A stretch of 64,000 nucleotides of DNA from Streptomyces sp. NRRL F-5630 (GTDB lineage: Bacteria > Actinomycetota > Actinomycetes > Streptomycetales > Streptomycetaceae): NCBI RefSeq assembly GCF_000719475.1, contig NZ_JOGO01000004.1, positions 62,001-126,000 of the forward strand. Reading direction: 5' to 3'. A program made the translations under genes and the position numbers. This document shows positions 60,583 through 64,000 of this stretch, piece by piece. Numbering within the stretch: position 1 is the stretch's first letter; each line of letters begins with the position of its first letter. The notes beneath the pieces are model-generated. The model was given only the letters and a program-made list of their open reading frames with translations, was not told where the DNA came from and made no database searches.

Positions 60583-61464
60583 ATGATGATCGACCATGAC
60601 GCGAAGCCCATGGGCACAGGACGAGCCGCCGTCAACGGCACGAGTCTGCACTACCGCACCGCCGGGTCCGGCCCCGTGGTGGTGCTGCTGCACGGCGTGC
60701 CCAAGACCGGCTACCACTGGCGCCACCTCGTCCCGAAGCTGACGCCCCACTACACGGTCGTCGTGCCGGACCTGCGCGGCCTCGGCGATTCCGCCCGCCC
60801 GGCGGACGGCTATGACTCCGCGACGATGAGCGACGACATCGCCGCGCTCATGGCCCACCTCGGGCACGACATGTACGCCGTGGTCGGCGAGGACTGGGGA
60901 GCGGTGATCGGCTACCAGCTCGCCGCGCGTCACCGCGACCACGTCAACGCGCTCGTGTTCGCCGAGGCTCTGTTCCCCGGCTTCGGCTTCGAGGACCACA
61001 CCGCCCTCACCCCCGAGAACGTCTCCGGCGGCATGCATCTGTGGCACCTGGGCTTCTATTTCCAGCCGGACGTCCCCGAGATGCTGATCGCCGGACATGA
61101 GCGCGAACTGATCACCTACATGATCAAGTCCGAGCGCAGCCACCCCGACACCGCCACCCCGGACGCGATCGACGAGTACGTTCGCTGCTACTCCATGCCG
61201 GGCGGAATCCGCGCGATGCTCTCCGTCTACCGGGCCATGCTCGTCGACGCCGAACAGAACCGGCGGGCCGCGCGGAGGAAGCTGGACATCCCGGTGCTGG
61301 CCCTCGGCGGGTCCGCGTTCATCGGCGACCGCAACGAGTCCCAGATGAGGCTCATGGCCCATGACGTCGCGGGACACGTCTTCGACGCCGGCCACGATCT
61401 CGCCGAGGAAGTCCCCGACGAGATGGCGGACATCCTCTTGCCGTTCCTGGCCGCACACCGGTAA
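60583..61464 (+). CDS. Alpha/beta hydrolase (epoxide hydrolase / haloalkane dehalogenase-like)
   Basis: A 293-residue alpha/beta hydrolase. The oxyanion segment is LLHGVPKTGYHWRHL, the nucleophile elbow GEDWGAVIGYQLAA (Asp in GxDxG), and the final catalytic His is in FDAGHDLAEEVPDEMA. An Asp nucleophile is typical of epoxide hydrolases, haloalkane dehalogenases and fluoroacetate dehalogenases, rather than esterases. There is no signal peptide. The ATG at 60583 follows GCGGGAAG. Its regulator is the upstream TetR protein; its natural substrate is unknown. Confidence 0.88.
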   Translation: MMIDHDAKPMGTGRAAVNGTSLHYRTAGSGPVVVLLHGVPKTGYHWRHLVPKLTPHYTVVVPDLRGLGDSARPADGYDSATMSDDIAALMAHLGHDMYAVVGEDWGAVIGYQLAARHRDHVNALVFAEALFPGFGFEDHTALTPENVSGGMHLWHLGFYFQPDVPEMLIAGHERELITYMIKSERSHPDTATPDAIDEYVRCYSMPGGIRAMLSVYRAMLVDAEQNRRAARRKLDIPVLALGGSAFIGDRNESQMRLMAHDVAGHVFDAGHDLAEEVPDEMADILLPFLAAHR

Positions 61465-61995
61465 CCGCACCCGTCTGCCGAGGTCGGCCCTTCTACGCGT
61501 CCCTGTTGTCGGGGTCGGCCCTGCGACACGGTCCGGCAGGGCGAGGGCCTCGTGCCCGTTACGACCGATGCGGCTCAGTATCGCCAAGGGGCCGTCACGG
61601 CCCGGACCGGAAGGGGCTCAGTGGTCGCGTATCCGGGCCGCGAGTTCGCCGGCCGAGGGCCGCGCCGGAGCGGCGGGCGCGGGACCGGGCGGTCCGGTCG
61701 TTGGCTCGTCCGAGCCCGGATCGCTTCCCCTGGGTCGACTCCGCGGGAAGCTTGGCGAGGCCGAGGGGGTGGGGGCGGCGATGAGGGGCCTCCACCCCAG
61801 CGGTTGCCCCCTCGCCTCGGTGCGGATGCGGGCACGTTCCCGCGCTGGGCGGTGGGTCACGGCGCCCACGCGCGTCGGCCAGGATGCGCTGCCGCAACGG
61901 ACCGGAGGGGGCCTCGATCGGGTCGGCCGGGGAAGGACGCGCACGTCCCTGCCGCGTGGCGGGGCCGTCCGCCCGGACCGGCTCCGACCTGCGAG
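61465..61995. other. Intergenic region between convergent genes
   Basis: A 531-base region. Several overlapping open frames occur on both strands, but none has a plausible ribosome site plus domain. It may be gene remnants. I see nothing firm in it. Confidence 0.45.
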
Positions 61996-62985
61996 CTACG
62001 CACGGTCCTTCGGCTGAGGCGTCCCGGTAAGGCCAGACGGTGAACCGCTCCGGGGGTCTTCCCCTGCGGCGCTCGCCCGGGCTGTATGCCTCCAGGTACC
62101 GGGCGAGACACCTTCTCTCCTGGAGAAGGCTCGGCTCAGGGCTGCTCCTGTCTCGTAGCCGACCTCGGTGGCGATCTCCTGCACACTCAGTGGCGTCTCA
62201 CGGAGCAGAACCTTCGCCCGGTACATACGCCAGGTCGCAAGGTGGCCCTGGGGGGTGTCGCCCGTCCGCTCGCTGAACAGCGCGGCGAACGCCGAGCGTG
62301 ACATCCCCGCTGCTCGTGCGAGTTCGCCGACCGTCCATTTACGGCTCAGATCCGCGTGCAACTCCTGGATGGCCCGGGCGAGACGGGGGTCTCGCAGGGC
62401 GGCGATCCAGCCGATCGTGCCGGCGCCGACGTCGGCGCAGAACGTGCGCAGGGCCTGGACGAAAAGTGTGTCGGACAGGCGGCTCATGACAAAGCCGGCG
62501 CCGAGTCCGTTGGCCGAGCTTTCGTGTTCGATGAGCCGGAGGGTGGCGCGCAGGACTTCACCGGCGGCTGCGTCCGGACGCAGCCGGAACAGCGGTGGCA
62601 GGAGCGCGAAGAGCGGTTCGGCGGCGACGTTGTCGAAAGTGAAGCGGGTGGAGACGATCCGGGTCGATGCCCCGTCACCTCCGACTCGCACCAGGGTGCC
62701 GGATGCCTGAGCCGCCAGGTGGTCGCAGTCCAGGAGTTCGCCGCCGTCCGCGTCCCGCAGGACGAAGCCGACACCCGCCCGCACCAGGAAGCAGTCGTTC
62801 GAGCGCAGGTGCTGGGGACTCTCCAGAACGTCTGAGTCGAGGAGGCAGGAGCCGTCCGCGATGAGGACCAGCCGGGCCAGGTTCCGTGGGGGGAAGGAGA
62901 CGCCCCAGGGCGCGCGTGCTTCCACTCGCACGTATCGGGCGTCCTCGACCCTCATCGTGGCGAGAAGGTCGTCGACCGGATCCAT
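61996..62985 (-). CDS. AraC-family regulator with N-terminal cupin
   Basis: A 329-residue regulator of the cupin/AraC type. The N-terminal half (RLVLIADGSCLLDSDV, NDCFLVRAGVGFVLRDA) is a cupin-like ligand domain; the C-terminal half has two HTH units, KWTVGELARAAGMSRSAFAA and LSVQEIATEVGYETGAALSR followed by AFSRREGVSPGTWR. The ATG at 62983-62985 follows AGGAGG. It is divergent from an MDR dehydrogenase, and an inverted repeat lies between them. Proteins of this class often sense aldehydes, ketones or aromatic compounds. Confidence 0.9.
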   Translation of the reverse strand: MDPVDDLLATMRVEDARYVRVEARAPWGVSFPPRNLARLVLIADGSCLLDSDVLESPQHLRSNDCFLVRAGVGFVLRDADGGELLDCDHLAAQASGTLVRVGGDGASTRIVSTRFTFDNVAAEPLFALLPPLFRLRPDAAAGEVLRATLRLIEHESSANGLGAGFVMSRLSDTLFVQALRTFCADVGAGTIGWIAALRDPRLARAIQELHADLSRKWTVGELARAAGMSRSAFAALFSERTGDTPQGHLATWRMYRAKVLLRETPLSVQEIATEVGYETGAALSRAFSRREGVSPGTWRHTARASAAGEDPRSGSPSGLTGTPQPKDRA

Positions 62986-63045
62986 GAAGCCTCCTGGACA
63001 CTCGGCACCAAACGATGGACGGAAAGATGCAGGTCGTCCGGGGTG

Positions 63046-63071
63046 GTGAACCTAGCGTAGGGGTAGTTCAC
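63046..63071. promoter_or_regulatory. Inverted repeat operator between araC and MDR genes
   Basis: GTGAAC (63046-63051) and GTTCAC (63066-63071) are perfect inverted arms with 14 bases between, centres two helical turns apart, 22 bases before the MDR start. Confidence 0.55.
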
Positions 63072-63092
63072 GAAAGAGAGGCGGCAGGGCAC

Positions 63093-64000
63093 ATGCGCTC
63101 ATTCACAGTCCAGGCGGGTGGTGGTCTGGCACTCACCACCGATCGGCCGGTAGCCGACCCGTCGGCGGGAGAGGTGCGGGTGGCGGTCAGGGCCACTTCC
63201 CTGAACGCCCGCGATCGGCTCATCATCGCCGGCAAGTACTCCGTCGACGTCGGGGGGCGCGTCCCGCTCTCCGACGGCTCGGGCGTCGTCGAAGCCGTGG
63301 GCGACGGGGTCTCCCGCTTCCGGGTCGGCGATCGTGTCCTGGGCGCCTTCCATCCCACCTGGCTGTACGGCCCCTACCCCGGCTGGAAGGGGCTGCGGGG
63401 CACGCATCGCGACGGATGGCTCCGCGACTACGTCGTCCTCGATCAGCAGAGTCTGGTCCCTGTACCGGACTCCCTCTCCTTCGAGGAGGCGGCCACGCTT
63501 CCGTGTGCCGCGCTCACCGCCTGGTCGGCGGTCGAGGGAGTCGGGCCGGGCGATACGTTGCTCGTCCAGGGATCAGGGGGCGTGTCCGTCTTCGCGCTGC
63601 AGTTCGCCCGGCTGGCCGGCGCACGTGTACTGGCCACGACGTCCGACGCAGGCAAGGCCGAGCGTCTCAGGGCCCTCGGCGCTTCCGGCATCGTCAATTA
63701 CAAGGAGACGCCGCACTGGGGTGCGCGCGTGCGCGAGCTTACCGACGGCGGGGCCACTCGGGTCCTGGAGATCGGCGGCGCCGGGACCCTGACGCAATCC
63801 ATCGAGGCCGTCGCTCACGGCGGCCAGATCGCCTTGGTCGGTAATCTCGCGCCGGGCGAGGGCATGGACGTGCATCACTTCTTCCGCCGGGCCGCGACCC
63901 TCAGGTCGATCAGCGTGGGGAGCCGCAGCGAGCTGGAGCGCATGACCGAGGCCATCGCGCGAAGTGGGCTCCGGCCCGTCATCGACCGCGTCTTCCCCTT
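63093..64000 (+). CDS. MDR-family NAD(P)-dependent alcohol dehydrogenase (3' end cut)
   Basis: At least 302 residues; the gene continues past the window end. An MDR fold of the zinc-free quinone-oxidoreductase-like kind: VRVAVRATSLNARDRLIIAG has Asn/Arg/Asp where zinc enzymes have the catalytic Cys, then PLSDGSGVVEAVGDGVSRF, the nucleotide-binding VQGSGGVSVFALQFARLAGA and VLATTSDAGKAERLRALGAS. It probably reduces or oxidises a carbonyl/alcohol with NADPH. The ATG at 63093 is preceded by GAGAGG. It is divergent from the AraC-family gene and probably its target. Confidence 0.87.
   Translation, partial: MRSFTVQAGGGLALTTDRPVADPSAGEVRVAVRATSLNARDRLIIAGKYSVDVGGRVPLSDGSGVVEAVGDGVSRFRVGDRVLGAFHPTWLYGPYPGWKGLRGTHRDGWLRDYVVLDQQSLVPVPDSLSFEEAATLPCAALTAWSAVEGVGPGDTLLVQGSGGVSVFALQFARLAGARVLATTSDAGKAERLRALGASGIVNYKETPHWGARVRELTDGGATRVLEIGGAGTLTQSIEAVAHGGQIALVGNLAPGEGMDVHHFFRRAATLRSISVGSRSELERMTEAIARSGLRPVIDRVFP

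Noticed and set aside
61552..62043. Overlapping frames between the hydrolase and AraC genes
   Set aside because: Several frames are open at once, which reflects base composition; none has domain or start signals. Degraded gene remnants cannot be excluded.
1..64000. tRNA, rRNA, insertion sequences, attachment sites
   Set aside because: I looked for T-loop-like motifs, transposase signatures and flanking repeats and found none that held up by eye.

Overview
The window is high-GC actinobacterial DNA. Codon third positions are strongly G/C, GTG starts are frequent, neighbouring genes are often coupled by 4-base overlaps, and there is a five-gene 'conservon' (cvnABCDE). This points to a Streptomyces or very close relative. 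I see no rRNA, tRNA, CRISPR, prophage, insertion sequence or origin. About 46 intact genes, two genes cut by the window edges and one frameshifted gene can be supported.

Layout. (1) 1-9.5 kb is an extracellular polysaccharide locus: two GT4 glycosyltransferases, a WcaF-like acetyltransferase, a Wzy-like polymerase, a Wzx-like flippase, a Wzz/BY-kinase-like protein with a degenerate P-loop, then a TagD-like cytidylyltransferase and a CDP-alcohol phosphotransferase. (2) 9.9-15.6 kb is the conservon: sensor ATPase, roadblock, DUF742, GTPase, and a CYP157-like P450 that lacks the ExxR motif. (3) 15.6-22 kb holds a peptide deformylase, a secreted TNT-type NAD glycohydrolase with an overlapping small gene (possible immunity protein), an FAD monooxygenase divergent from an enoyl-CoA hydratase, and an MFS exporter divergent from a DeoR regulator. 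(4) 22.2-28 kb is a coupled VTC polyphosphate polymerase-DUF4956-CotH kinase operon followed by a response regulator/histidine kinase pair. (5) 28.2-32 kb holds a frameshifted TIGR03084-like gene, a GT4 enzyme with an extra C-terminal region, and a VOC protein. (6) 32-38 kb is an acid-sugar catabolic locus: DUF1537 kinase OtnK and aldolase-like OtnC, divergent from a SAF-domain oxidoreductase, a GntP permease and a DeoR regulator. (7) 38-49 kb is housekeeping and stress: RecQ, a DUF218 membrane protein, catalase, a PAP2 phosphatase, a BrkB/YihY protein, a PAP2-diacylglycerol-kinase fusion, a cation/proton antiporter and a DUF2238 protein. (8) 49.6-59.3 kb holds a tiny secreted protein and then an amino-sugar/galactitol-type catabolic operon: KbaZ-like, AgaS-like, BadF kinase, DMT transporter, KbaY-like aldolase, a GntR/UTRA regulator and a Tat-exported GH36 glycosidase. 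(9) 59.8-64 kb holds a TetR/epoxide-hydrolase-like pair and a divergent AraC/MDR-dehydrogenase pair that runs off the end.

How the parts may work together. The first 9 kb can assemble, flip and polymerise a polysaccharide, but no initiating phosphoglycosyltransferase is in view. The 32-38 kb locus should import an acid sugar by GntP, oxidise it, phosphorylate it (OtnK) and decarboxylate it (OtnC). The 50-59 kb locus should cut an alpha-galactoside or alpha-GalNAc residue outside the cell, phosphorylate the sugar after PTS-free uptake, isomerise or deaminate it and split the product by an aldolase. Direct-repeat operators on both sides of gntR support joint control. The least-described assemblies are the VTC-DUF4956-CotH triad and the TNT toxin with its overlapping small partner.
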